Below the pieces are notes generated by a model that saw nothing but the letters and a program-made list of their open reading frames with translations, had not been told where the DNA came from and made no database searches. Both the position numbers and the translations under genes were made by a program. From Halobacillus shinanisalinarum (GTDB lineage Bacteria > Bacillota > Bacilli > Bacillales > Halobacillaceae), in the NCBI RefSeq assembly GCF_022919835.1, contig NZ_CP095074.1, forward strand, positions 186,001 to 250,000: a stretch of DNA of 64,000 nucleotides, read 5' to 3'. This document shows, in pieces, positions 45,111-53,311 of this stretch (positions are counted from its first letter, which is position 1; the number at the start of each line of letters is the position of its first letter).

Positions 45111-46742
45111 ATGAAAGTTGCAGAACTGTTTGTAAAATGCCTTGAAAATGAAGGTGTTGAATACATTTTTGGCGTCCCTGGAGAAGAGAACATCGATCTT
45201 ATGGATGCACTCCTTGACTCTAAAATCGAATTTATTGTCACACGCCATGAAACGAGTGCCGCGTTTATGGCAGGAACCTACGGAAAACTAACAGGAAAGC
45301 CTGGTGTTTGTCTTGCTACTCTGGGACCTGGAGCGACAAACCTATTAACAGGTGTGGCCAACTCCAATATGGACCATTGCCCTTTAATTGCGATCACCGG
45401 TCAGGCCGGCATGAACAGGCAGCATAAAACTTCTCATCAATACTATGATCTCGTAGACATTTATGCACCTGTAACCAAGTGGAATGCACAAATTAAAACG
45501 GGAGAAATCGTTCCCGAGGTGGTAAGGAAAGCTTACCAGCTGGCGAGTCAGGAAAAACAAGGGGCTACACATATTGATCTGCCTGAAGATATCGCCGGGA
45601 TGGAAGTAGATGGAGAACCCCTTCAAATTACAGGTCACTCCCTCCCACAAGCGGATGAGAAAGTGATTGAAGAAGCGACCTCACTAATCAATAAAGCCGA
45701 TTATCCGATTATCCTCGCCGGGAATGGGATCGCACGTGGACAGGCAACGGAAAGTTTGCGCCAGCTTGTAGAAAAGACGCAAATCCCGGTTGTCCATTCC
45801 TTTATGGGGAAAGGAACCCTCTCTTGGAAGAACGAATTAAGCTTGCTGACAGCTGGAATTAGCGGAAAGGATCATATAACATGCGGATTTAAACAGGCGG
45901 ATTTAATTATTTGTATAGGATTTGATATGGCTGAAACACCTCCGCAAAATTGGAATCCAGAAGCAGCTACGCCTATTTTGCATATCGATACAGAGGAAGC
46001 TGAAATTGATTCCCATTATCCTGTCGCTTTGAATGTGGTTGGGGATATTAGAGAGAACTTAAATGAACTAATCAATACCATACCTAACAAAGAACGGGAT
46101 CTAACTTGGGTTGCTTCAATAAGAAATCAAATTCTTTCTGAGTTAGAGGAATATAAGCAGGATACTGGGTTTCCAATCAAACCACAAAAAATCATTTCTG
46201 ATCTTCGCGATGTTTTAAAAGACGAGGATATAACTATATCAGATGTCGGCGCTCATAAGATGTGGATGGCACGCATGTATCATACAGCCGAACCAGACAC
46301 TTGTCTCATCTCAAATGGATTAGCCTCTATGGGGGTAGCTGTCCCCGGGGCAATTGGCGCTAAATTGGCTTCACCTGAACGTAGTGTCGTGGCCGTATGT
46401 GGTGATGGAGCTTTCCAAATGACAGGCGCAGAGCTTGAGACAGCCGTTCGCCTCAATCTTCCTATTGTTATTTTGCTGTGGAGGGATGATGGCTATGGGC
46501 TTATTGAGTGGCATCAGATGAAAAAGTTCGAACGTGCTTCCTATATTAGCTTTGGTAACCCAGATTTTGTACAACTGGCCAAGTCTTACGGTTTTGATGC
46601 GATGAGAATGGAGAAAGCAGAAGACCTAAAACCAGCCTTGGAACAAGCCATAGCTATGAACAAACCTGTATTAATTGATTGCCCTGTGGATTACAAGGAA
46701 AATATGAAATTAACCGAGAAACTCAAGGATATTAACTGTTAG
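45111..46742 (+). CDS. Acetolactate-synthase-like TPP enzyme
   Basis: A 543-residue thiamine-diphosphate enzyme of the acetolactate synthase large-subunit type, without a small subunit gene nearby, resembling the catabolic AlsS group. The N-terminal Pyr domain has GVPGEENIDLMDALLDS with the catalytic Glu in RHETSAAFMAGTYGKLTGKPG; the TPP motif reads VCGDGAF ... LWRDDGYGLIEWHQ, with Asp where many family members have Asn. Typically two pyruvate become acetolactate, but other carboligase or decarboxylase reactions are possible. ATG 45111 is preferred, a GTG three codons earlier is possible. It pairs with an aldehyde dehydrogenase 12 bases downstream. Confidence 0.82.
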   Translation: MKVAELFVKCLENEGVEYIFGVPGEENIDLMDALLDSKIEFIVTRHETSAAFMAGTYGKLTGKPGVCLATLGPGATNLLTGVANSNMDHCPLIAITGQAGMNRQHKTSHQYYDLVDIYAPVTKWNAQIKTGEIVPEVVRKAYQLASQEKQGATHIDLPEDIAGMEVDGEPLQITGHSLPQADEKVIEEATSLINKADYPIILAGNGIARGQATESLRQLVEKTQIPVVHSFMGKGTLSWKNELSLLTAGISGKDHITCGFKQADLIICIGFDMAETPPQNWNPEAATPILHIDTEEAEIDSHYPVALNVVGDIRENLNELINTIPNKERDLTWVASIRNQILSELEEYKQDTGFPIKPQKIISDLRDVLKDEDITISDVGAHKMWMARMYHTAEPDTCLISNGLASMGVAVPGAIGAKLASPERSVVAVCGDGAFQMTGAELETAVRLNLPIVILLWRDDGYGLIEWHQMKKFERASYISFGNPDFVQLAKSYGFDAMRMEKAEDLKPALEQAIAMNKPVLIDCPVDYKENMKLTEKLKDINC

Positions 46743-46754
46743 CGAGGTGAAAAA

Positions 46755-48197
46755 ATGAGAATTGGATCAATTATAAATGGTAAGGAATACAATGAGGAAC
46801 AACGTGAAACATTAACTGTCTATAATCCCTATAACCAAGAAAAAATAGCTGATATTGTTTTGGCAAATGTCGAAGATTTAAATAAAGCCATTGAACAAAG
46901 CTTCGACACCTTTCACAGTACAATGAAAACGATGCCCGCATATCAACGAGCGAATATATTACTCAAAACGGCGAACCTTCTTGAAGACAGAAAAGAATCA
47001 TTTGCAGAAACGATAGCAAAAGAAGCAGGAAAGCCGCTAAAATATAGCCGCGGTGAAGTGGACCGTGCTGTACAAGTGCTCCGTTTCGCATCGGAAAGAG
47101 CCAAACATATCTATAGTGAGGTCATTCCGCTAGATGCTGCAGTTGGAGGAGAGAATCGTTTGGGATTTACAAAACGGATTCCTCTAGGTGTTGTAGCTGC
47201 AATCACACCGTTTAATTTTCCACTCAACCTGTCGCTTCACAAACTTGCGCCTGCAATAGCTGCAGGCAATACAGTATTGTTTAAACCAGCAGAAAAAACA
47301 CCCATTTCTGCTTACATGCTTGTCCAACTTTTTCATGAGGCTGGTCTCCCAACAGGAGCTTTGAATCTGATCATGGGCAAAGGCGAAGAAGTCGGTGACC
47401 CGCTGGTTCAGCATGAAAAAGTTCATAAGGTTACCTTTACTGGTAGTTTACCTGTTGGGAAAAATATCAGAGAAAAGGCCGGATTTAAGAAAGTTACGTT
47501 AGAGTTAGGGTCAAACTCTCCGAATATTTTATTTGAAGATGCTGACATGGAGCAGGCAGTCGAGGATTTAGTCAAGGGTGCCTTCGCCTTTTCGGGTCAA
47601 GTATGTATTTCAGCCCAGCGAATTTATGTTCATCATTCCCTATACGACTCATTTCTTAAGGAATACGTCAGCCAAACGGAAGCTCTAACGATCGGCAATC
47701 CGACTAATGAAAGCACTGATTTCGGCCCAATGATCAACAAGGATGCTGCTGAAAGGGCTAAAACATGGATCGACGATGCCGTCTCAAAAGGAGCCAAAAT
47801 TGCAACTGGCGGTAAATTAGACGGAACCATGTTGACACCCACTATCATGACTGAGGTAAAAAATGACATGAAAATCATAGCAGAAGAAGTATTTGCCCCG
47901 ATTGTGTCAATCATTCCTTTTGAAACAGAAGAAGAAGTCGTCAAGCTTTCAAATGATTCGATTTACGGCTTACAAGCAGGAGTGTTTACCAAGGATATTA
48001 ACCGGGCTCTTCGAGTGGCTAACGAACTTGAAATGGGCGGTGTATGGATTAATGAAATCTCTACCTACCGACAAGACAACCATCCTTATGGCGGTGTAAA
48101 ACAAAGTGGAATCGGCCGTGAAGGTGTAAAATACGCCATTGATGACATGACAGAACTGAAGTTTATCGGAATTAACCTTAACGAAAAAAGACTGTGA
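46755..48197 (+). CDS. NAD(P)-dependent aldehyde dehydrogenase
   Basis: A 480-residue ALDH-superfamily enzyme. The catalytic Asn (TPFNFPLN), Glu (TLELGSNSP) and Cys (FSGQVCISAQR) are all present, with the end motif GVKQSGIGREGVKYA. Similar enzymes act on succinate semialdehyde, lactaldehyde or sulfolactaldehyde. It follows the ALS-like gene directly and has its own AGCGAGGTG ribosome binding site, so the two act in one pathway; which one is unknown. Confidence 0.88.
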   Translation: MRIGSIINGKEYNEEQRETLTVYNPYNQEKIADIVLANVEDLNKAIEQSFDTFHSTMKTMPAYQRANILLKTANLLEDRKESFAETIAKEAGKPLKYSRGEVDRAVQVLRFASERAKHIYSEVIPLDAAVGGENRLGFTKRIPLGVVAAITPFNFPLNLSLHKLAPAIAAGNTVLFKPAEKTPISAYMLVQLFHEAGLPTGALNLIMGKGEEVGDPLVQHEKVHKVTFTGSLPVGKNIREKAGFKKVTLELGSNSPNILFEDADMEQAVEDLVKGAFAFSGQVCISAQRIYVHHSLYDSFLKEYVSQTEALTIGNPTNESTDFGPMINKDAAERAKTWIDDAVSKGAKIATGGKLDGTMLTPTIMTEVKNDMKIIAEEVFAPIVSIIPFETEEEVVKLSNDSIYGLQAGVFTKDINRALRVANELEMGGVWINEISTYRQDNHPYGGVKQSGIGREGVKYAIDDMTELKFIGINLNEKRL

Positions 48198-48214
48198 CGC
48201 TTACATCATAGTCA

Positions 48215-48256
48215 GCTTGTAGAGAAACCCCTTATTTTCTCTACAAGCTTTTTTTG
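48215..48256 (+). terminator. Terminator of the ALS-like/aldehyde dehydrogenase operon
   Basis: AGCTTGTAGAGAAA, loop, TTTCTCTACAAGCT, then TTTTTT: a perfect 14-bp stem. Confidence 0.92.
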
Positions 48257-48296
48257 CATACGTACGGACGAATATTACTCGCTCTCCGCATCATAT

Positions 48297-48461
48297 TTAT
48301 ATTTCCATGGCTAGAAATCCTTTTCCCGTTTGATAGCGACGATGGGCAATAAGGGTCAAGTATCCGTCATGTAAACCCATAGCTTCTACGTCAAAACCGA
48401 ATCGTTCGATTGGGCGATCTAACCATTGTAAATAAGGCTTGGAATGATTAACGAATGCCAT
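48297..48461 (-). pseudogene. Probable gene remnant, 54 codons
   Basis: A short frame starting MAFVNHSKPYLQWLDRPIER and containing FGFDVEAMGLHDGYLTLIAH, ending with FLAMEI. The composition is that of a folded soluble protein, not random sequence, yet it is short and has no good ribosome binding site. I do not recognise the family. It is more likely a leftover of a larger gene than a working small gene. Confidence 0.35.
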
Positions 48462-48730
48462 GGAAAGAACCAATAAGTAAAGAGCACAAGGGCATCAAGG
48501 GAAGGTCGACATTGTCTTCCGAATAATAGGGCACACTTATTCATCAGGGAACAAGGAAAAATTTATGTATTGGTCAATCTACGAAGCAATTGGCCCTCCA
48601 GCACAAGCTCTTCAATCGTAACGCTCCATCTTATTTTGTCTTTCTTTTCTGGATTGAAACAAAAGATCACCACCTAAAAAAGATTCTATCTATAGGATAA
48701 TAAATGAACGCAGTAAAAATAAAGTAGAGA
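48462..48730. other. Intergenic sequence, nothing assigned
   Basis: No frame, hairpin or repeat of note between the gene remnant and the gdh-side terminator; probably decayed sequence. Confidence 0.4.
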
Positions 48731-48775
48731 GAAAAAATCAAGCTGTCGAGACTTTCTCGACAGCTTGATTTTTTC
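48731..48775. terminator. Strong bidirectional terminator downstream of glutamate dehydrogenase
   Basis: GAAAAAATCAAGCTGTCGAGA, a 3-base loop and the exact inverse: a 21-bp perfect stem with A/T arms on both sides. It lies 130 bp after the dehydrogenase stop codon. Confidence 0.85.
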
Positions 48776-48904
48776 ATTTGAGAAGATAGAATTAAATTTT
48801 ACACAGAAAACGCTTGTCAATTTTACTCGGAGGAAAGTCACTTCACTCTCGATTATCTTAATCCCACAGGGAACGCGGGTAGGTTACGTAGTCTCTTATT
48901 CAAC

Positions 48905-50239
48905 TTATTTCATATCATTGTTATGCTTTTCCATATCGGAGCCTTTAATCCAGCCGCGTGCTTCCATTGCTTTGACGAGGTGATTAATCCCTACCATATA
49001 AGCTGCATCCCTCATGCGGCATTCCTTGTCCTTTTTCATTTCCAATACTTTATCAAAACCAAACAACATATGCTCCTCAAGCTTCTTGTTCACTTCTTCT
49101 TCTTTCCAGTAGTAGTTCATCGTATTTTGCACCCATTCGAAGTAGGAGACGGTTACACCGCCGGCATTACAAAGAATATCTGGAATAACAAAAATGCCTT
49201 TTTCCTCAAGAATCTTATCTCCCCCAGGTGTGGTTGGACCATTTGCTGCCTCAGCTAAGATTTTCGCTTGTATATTTGGGGCATTCTCTTTTGTTACCTG
49301 ATTTTCAATGGCTGCTGGAATGAGAATATCTACGGGAAGTTCAAACATTTTCTCGTTCGTGATAGAATTCGCATCGGAAAATTTAGACGCATAGTTTTTA
49401 CCATCTTTCACGAATTCAAGCAGTTTAGTGATATCTATCCCTTCCTCATTATATATCCCGCCTTTTGCATCTGTAATAGCGACAATCTTAACCCCTAATT
49501 CATGTAAAAATTTAGCTGTCATACTTCCCACATTGCCAAATCCTTGCAAGGCTGCTGTAGACTTGCTTAAATCCATTTCCAAAACCTTGGCTGCTTCACG
49601 GATCGTAAAGACGACTCCACGCCCTGTAGCTTCGAGACGGCCTAATGAACCTCCAATAATAACGGGTTTCCCTGTAATCATACCGGGAATATTGTAACCA
49701 CGAAGTTGATCAAACTCATCAATCATCCACCCCATTACTTCTGGGCTCGTATTGACATCTGGAGCCGGGATATCCTTTTGTGGACCAATGATCGGTGTGA
49801 TCTTTCTGATATACGTACGACTTAATGTCTCAAGTTCTCTTACAGATAGTTTCTCAGGATCAACGATGACTCCACCTTTACCGCCGCCAAAAGGAATATC
49901 GAGAATCGCAGCTTTTAAAGACATCCATATAGAAAGAGCCTTTACCTCATCGATGTTAACTTTCGGATGGAAACGAATTCCTCCCTTGGTTGGCCCAAGA
50001 ATGTCAATATGCTGAGAACGATATCCAGTAAAATTTTGAATCGTCCCGTCATCCATACGAACCGGAAGCGATACCTCAAGCATTCTCATCGGTTTCTTAA
50101 GTACCTGGTAAATATTTTCGTGCAGACCAAGAGTCGTCACAGACTCCTTGATTAACCCTTTCACGATATCATAAGGATTATGATCCTGTGTCGTTATATC
50201 TGATTCGGCCTTGTCTTTATTGATCTTTTCACTTGACAT
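48905..50239 (-). CDS. Glu/Leu/Phe/Val dehydrogenase, glutamate dehydrogenase type
   Basis: A 444-residue NAD-dependent glutamate dehydrogenase of the RocG/GudB group. The catalytic region reads PFGGGKGGVIVDPEKLS with the active Lys, then DIPAPDVNTSPEVMGWM; the Rossmann part has ALQGFGNVGSMTAKFLHELG. The length (B. subtilis enzymes about 424-427) is increased by a polar N-terminal tail of about 20 residues. Converts glutamate to 2-oxoglutarate and ammonium. Not a usual gene of the yqj region, so probably a separate insertion in this lineage. Confidence 0.92.
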   Translation of the reverse strand: MSSEKINKDKAESDITTQDHNPYDIVKGLIKESVTTLGLHENIYQVLKKPMRMLEVSLPVRMDDGTIQNFTGYRSQHIDILGPTKGGIRFHPKVNIDEVKALSIWMSLKAAILDIPFGGGKGGVIVDPEKLSVRELETLSRTYIRKITPIIGPQKDIPAPDVNTSPEVMGWMIDEFDQLRGYNIPGMITGKPVIIGGSLGRLEATGRGVVFTIREAAKVLEMDLSKSTAALQGFGNVGSMTAKFLHELGVKIVAITDAKGGIYNEEGIDITKLLEFVKDGKNYASKFSDANSITNEKMFELPVDILIPAAIENQVTKENAPNIQAKILAEAANGPTTPGGDKILEEKGIFVIPDILCNAGGVTVSYFEWVQNTMNYYWKEEEVNKKLEEHMLFGFDKVLEMKKDKECRMRDAAYMVGINHLVKAMEARGWIKGSDMEKHNNDMK

Positions 50240-50381
50240 GGTCTATTCCCCCTATTATAGGATCTCTCTGTAACTAAAATTCCTAAAAGTTCGCCTTTTT
50301 ATACCAAATCTGAAATGAAAATGATTGACAAACATCTTTATTAACTAGCTTTTCTTTTAAAGTAGTTTCATTCTTTTAAAA

Positions 50382-50417
50382 GAAAACGACCCTGGCACAT
50401 GTACCAGGGTCGTTTTC
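50382..50417 (-). terminator. Terminator of the Q-rich gene
   Basis: GAAAACGACCCTGG and CCAGGGTCGTTTTC form a perfect 14-bp stem around a short loop. It lies 48 bp after the Q-rich gene stop. Confidence 0.85.
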
Positions 50418-50464
50418 CATCCGTATAAATTTCTTTTAAAATTCTAATGTTTTGAAAGGGAAGC

Positions 50465-50692
50465 TTATTGATTCAAATGTTGTTGACACTGCTGTGTGAG
50501 CTGCTGGATTTGCTGCAACTGCTGTGAAGCATTTTGTTCACGTTGAGCCATTTGTTGTTGTGAATTCATCGCAGCTCCTTGTGGTTGTCCTTGTCCTTGA
50601 AGTTGTTGAGCATTTTGTTGTTCTTGCTGTTCCAATTGTTGAGCAATTTGAGCAATTTGCTGAAGTGCTTGTTGAGCTTGTTGTTGTGGCAT
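50465..50692 (-). CDS. Glutamine-rich small protein, unrecognised
   Basis: A 75-residue protein in which about 40 percent of residues are Gln, with many QQ pairs and scattered A, L and I. It starts MPQQQAQQALQQIAQIAQQL and would be mostly helical; a middle part (GQGQPQGAAMNSQQQ) is flexible. AGGAGG lies nine bases before the ATG at 50692. Q-rich small proteins in spore formers are sometimes spore components, but I see no SASP or coat motif, so this stays open. It has its own terminator and lies after dinB. Confidence 0.7.
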   Translation of the reverse strand: MPQQQAQQALQQIAQIAQQLEQQEQQNAQQLQGQGQPQGAAMNSQQQMAQREQNASQQLQQIQQLTQQCQQHLNQ

Positions 50693-50769
50693 AATCATTT
50701 TCCTCCTTTTGGATATGGATACTATGATATTGTGTGTGAGTTTACAGGTTTCATTCACGGTGATTTCAA

Positions 50770-52017
50770 CTACTTATTTTTATAATCATCCAGAAAATCT
50801 TTCTGAAAACTCGTGGTAATCTTAGCATCAGATGGGTTTTTCAGCTTCTGAAACGGGTTTTGACCATACTTTTCAGTTAGTGTGTCGATCATATGATAGA
50901 GCTTTTCCTTTTCTGCATACTGTTGATAGTTAAATAAATCGAGTTGCTGAGTTAGTTCGTTTTTTTCGGCTAGATCTTGGGCCGTTATGCCAAGCAGTCG
51001 AATAGGTTGTTGATTCCAATGCTCATCAAATTGCTGAAAGGCAGCTTGAAACAGATCATCAGCTGTTCCAATAAAATCGGAAAGCTGCCGGCTTCTGGTC
51101 ACTGTTTTACGGTCATGATAGCGAATCATGAGTTGAACATTTTGGGCAAGGACATCTTTATTCTTCATGCGTGCTTCTACTTTTGCCGCAAGTTTTCTAA
51201 GTACTTGCCGGACTTCCGCCTCATCAGTTGTATCATGGGGAAGCGTTGTCGATGTGCCAATGCTTTTGAATTCATGAACGGCTTCTGGATCAACGGGTTT
51301 TTCATCGATTCCATTTGCTCTATTCTGTAAACGTTCGCCATTAATACCGAGCACACGTTTAAGATCTAAGACAGGGTGTCCAGCTAGATCACCAATGGTT
51401 TCCACTCGGAGTTTTCTTAACTTGAAAGCTGTTTTTTCACCCACCCCGTACATTTCCTCTATAGGGAGCGGCCATAATTTATGCTGCAAGTCCCGTTTAC
51501 GCAAAATGGTAATGCCCATTGGCTTTTTCATATCTGACGCCATCTTGGCCAAAAATTTATTTGGTGCGATCCCTATACTGCACGGTAAGTCCAGTTCCTC
51601 TTTGATACGAGACTGGATCCGCTCCGCAATCTCCGGAGGTGAACCCTGCTCATGGCATGCGGTGATATCCATGTAGCCTTCGTCAATCGAAACAGGCTGG
51701 ACAATATCAGTAACATCTGCGAGGATTTTAAACATTTCTTTCGATGCAGCGCGATATCGTTCAAAGGTTGGTGACATGACAATTAAATCCTTGCAGAGGC
51801 GTTTAGCTTCACCAACAGGCATCGTCGTCTTCACACCATATTTCCGAGCTTCATAGCTGCTTGTAACGACAATACCACGCCTTTCTTCAGGATTTCCCGC
51901 AATCGCTAGCGGTTTGCCCTTTAAAGATGGGTTAAAGGCCATTTCTACTGATGCATAGAAACTGTTCATGTCTACGTGAAAAATAACCCGACCGTTTTTT
52001 GGATACCACTTCAACAT
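50770..52017 (-). CDS. dinB: DNA polymerase IV (Y-family, YqjH/PolY1)
   Basis: A 415-residue translesion polymerase. The Y-family catalytic motifs are FHVDMNSFYASVE and PVSIDEGYMDIT; helix-hairpin-helix and little finger domains follow, and a beta-clamp binding motif QLDLF lies at about residue 367. It lets replication pass damaged bases at the price of errors. A LexA-like site lies directly upstream, suggesting SOS control. Confidence 0.95.
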   Translation of the reverse strand: MLKWYPKNGRVIFHVDMNSFYASVEMAFNPSLKGKPLAIAGNPEERRGIVVTSSYEARKYGVKTTMPVGEAKRLCKDLIVMSPTFERYRAASKEMFKILADVTDIVQPVSIDEGYMDITACHEQGSPPEIAERIQSRIKEELDLPCSIGIAPNKFLAKMASDMKKPMGITILRKRDLQHKLWPLPIEEMYGVGEKTAFKLRKLRVETIGDLAGHPVLDLKRVLGINGERLQNRANGIDEKPVDPEAVHEFKSIGTSTTLPHDTTDEAEVRQVLRKLAAKVEARMKNKDVLAQNVQLMIRYHDRKTVTRSRQLSDFIGTADDLFQAAFQQFDEHWNQQPIRLLGITAQDLAEKNELTQQLDLFNYQQYAEKEKLYHMIDTLTEKYGQNPFQKLKNPSDAKITTSFQKDFLDDYKNK

Positions 52018-52033
52018 CGTAATCCTTCCTTTT

Positions 52034-52047
52034 CGAACAGTTGTTCT
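52034..52047 (-). promoter_or_regulatory. Candidate LexA (SOS) box upstream of dinB
   Basis: On the minus strand AGAACAACTGTTCG: the GAAC-N4-GTTC core of the Bacillus LexA box (CGAACnnnnGTTCG) is complete, with one edge base different. It lies 17 bases before the ATG and just after a TATAAT (52051-52056). Confidence 0.72.
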
Positions 52048-52061
52048 TAAATTATAACATA

Positions 52062-52088
52062 AGAAAAAGCAGCCATGTACATGACTGC
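52062..52088 (-). terminator. Terminator of the methylmalonyl operon/yqjE
   Basis: On the minus strand GCAGTCATG, TA, CATGGCTGC (one mismatch pair), then TTTTTCTT. Confidence 0.7.
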
Positions 52089-52104
52089 CCTGTTGGCGAT
52101 TTTG

Positions 52105-53235
52105 TTATTGACCTGCAGCTTCCTCGATAATTGCTGTAACAAGCTCCGCAATTTTCACAAGCTCTCCCACAGGCATGCGTTCATTTGTTGTATGAATCTC
52201 TTCGTATCCTACGGCAAGGTTTACAGTTGGAATATCATGACCAGCGATGACGTTTGCATCACTGCCTCCCCCACTTGTTAACAATTCACTTTCACGGCCA
52301 ATCTTCTTCGCTGCTGCTCTAGCAACTTCAACAACATGGTCGCCTGCTTGTTGTTTAAAACCTGGATACATAATATCGACTTGAAGTTCGACTTCGCCGG
52401 CCATCTCACCAGCAGCTTCAATAAAGGCCTGTTTCATTTTTTCGACTTGTTCGTTCATCTTTTCAGGAACGAGTGAACGTGCCTCAGCTAAAATTTCGAC
52501 ATGGTCGCATACGATGTTCGTTTGCTTTCCACCTTCGAAGCGACCAATATTTGCTGTTGTTTCATCATCAATGCGTCCAAGAGGCATCCTTGCAATTGCC
52601 TTAGAAGCAAGCGTAATGGCAGACACCCCTTTCTCAGGTGCAAGGCCAGCGTGAGCGGTACGACCTTTGACAGTGGCGTTGATTTTCGCTTGTGTTGGTG
52701 CAGCGATAATAATATTACCTACCTGTCCATTACTATCAATGGCATAACCATATTTCGCTTTCAAATGAGCACTGTCTAGCGCCTTGGCACCAACGAGCCC
52801 GCTTTCTTCTCCAACAGTGATGATAAATTGAAGGTCGCCATGCTCAACGTTTTGTTCCTTAATGGAACGGATCGCTTCTAAGATGGCAGCAAGACCTGCT
52901 TTATCATCCGCTCCGAGAATGGTTGTCCCGTCTGTCACGATGTAATCATCTTTAATGGATGGTTTTACATTGATACCCGGTACAACTGTATCCATATGAG
53001 ATGTGAAGTAAATCGTGTCGACTCCTTCTTTTGTTCCTTTCATATTACAAATGAGATTCCCGGCACCGTGTCCGGTTTTATCTTTAGCATCGTCTTCGAT
53101 GACGTCAAGACCAAGCTCCTTGAATTTCTTTATCAATACCTCGGCAATCTTTGCTTCATCCTTTGTTTCAGAATCCACTTGAACCAGTTCCAGAAATTCT
53201 TCGATTAAACGGTCTTTATTAACAGCTACCATCAT
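52105..53235 (-). CDS. yqjE: M20 family peptidase T-like YqjE
   Basis: A 376-residue zinc peptidase of the M20 (PepT-like) family. Zinc ligands are seen in YFTSHMDTVVPG, TILGADDKAGLAA and VGEESGLVGA. The lid domain (about residues 180-290) starts with PTQAKINATVKGRTAHAG. It may cut tripeptides but the substrate is unproven. Two ATG codons stand side by side at 53235 and 53232 after GGGAGG. It closes the operon that begins with methylmalonyl-CoA mutase. Confidence 0.9.
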   Translation of the reverse strand: MMVAVNKDRLIEEFLELVQVDSETKDEAKIAEVLIKKFKELGLDVIEDDAKDKTGHGAGNLICNMKGTKEGVDTIYFTSHMDTVVPGINVKPSIKDDYIVTDGTTILGADDKAGLAAILEAIRSIKEQNVEHGDLQFIITVGEESGLVGAKALDSAHLKAKYGYAIDSNGQVGNIIIAAPTQAKINATVKGRTAHAGLAPEKGVSAITLASKAIARMPLGRIDDETTANIGRFEGGKQTNIVCDHVEILAEARSLVPEKMNEQVEKMKQAFIEAAGEMAGEVELQVDIMYPGFKQQAGDHVVEVARAAAKKIGRESELLTSGGGSDANVIAGHDIPTVNLAVGYEEIHTTNERMPVGELVKIAELVTAIIEEAAGQ

Positions 53236-53311
53236 TTCAACCTCCCGGCAAAGTATATGTAAAAAACTTATCCCTCTTAGTACGTTAGCTCAAACTATAC
53301 TTACGTGTCAA

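Noticed and set aside
48923..49258. 111-codon plus-strand frame inside the glutamate dehydrogenase gene
   Set aside because: Antisense shadow of a clear coding region.
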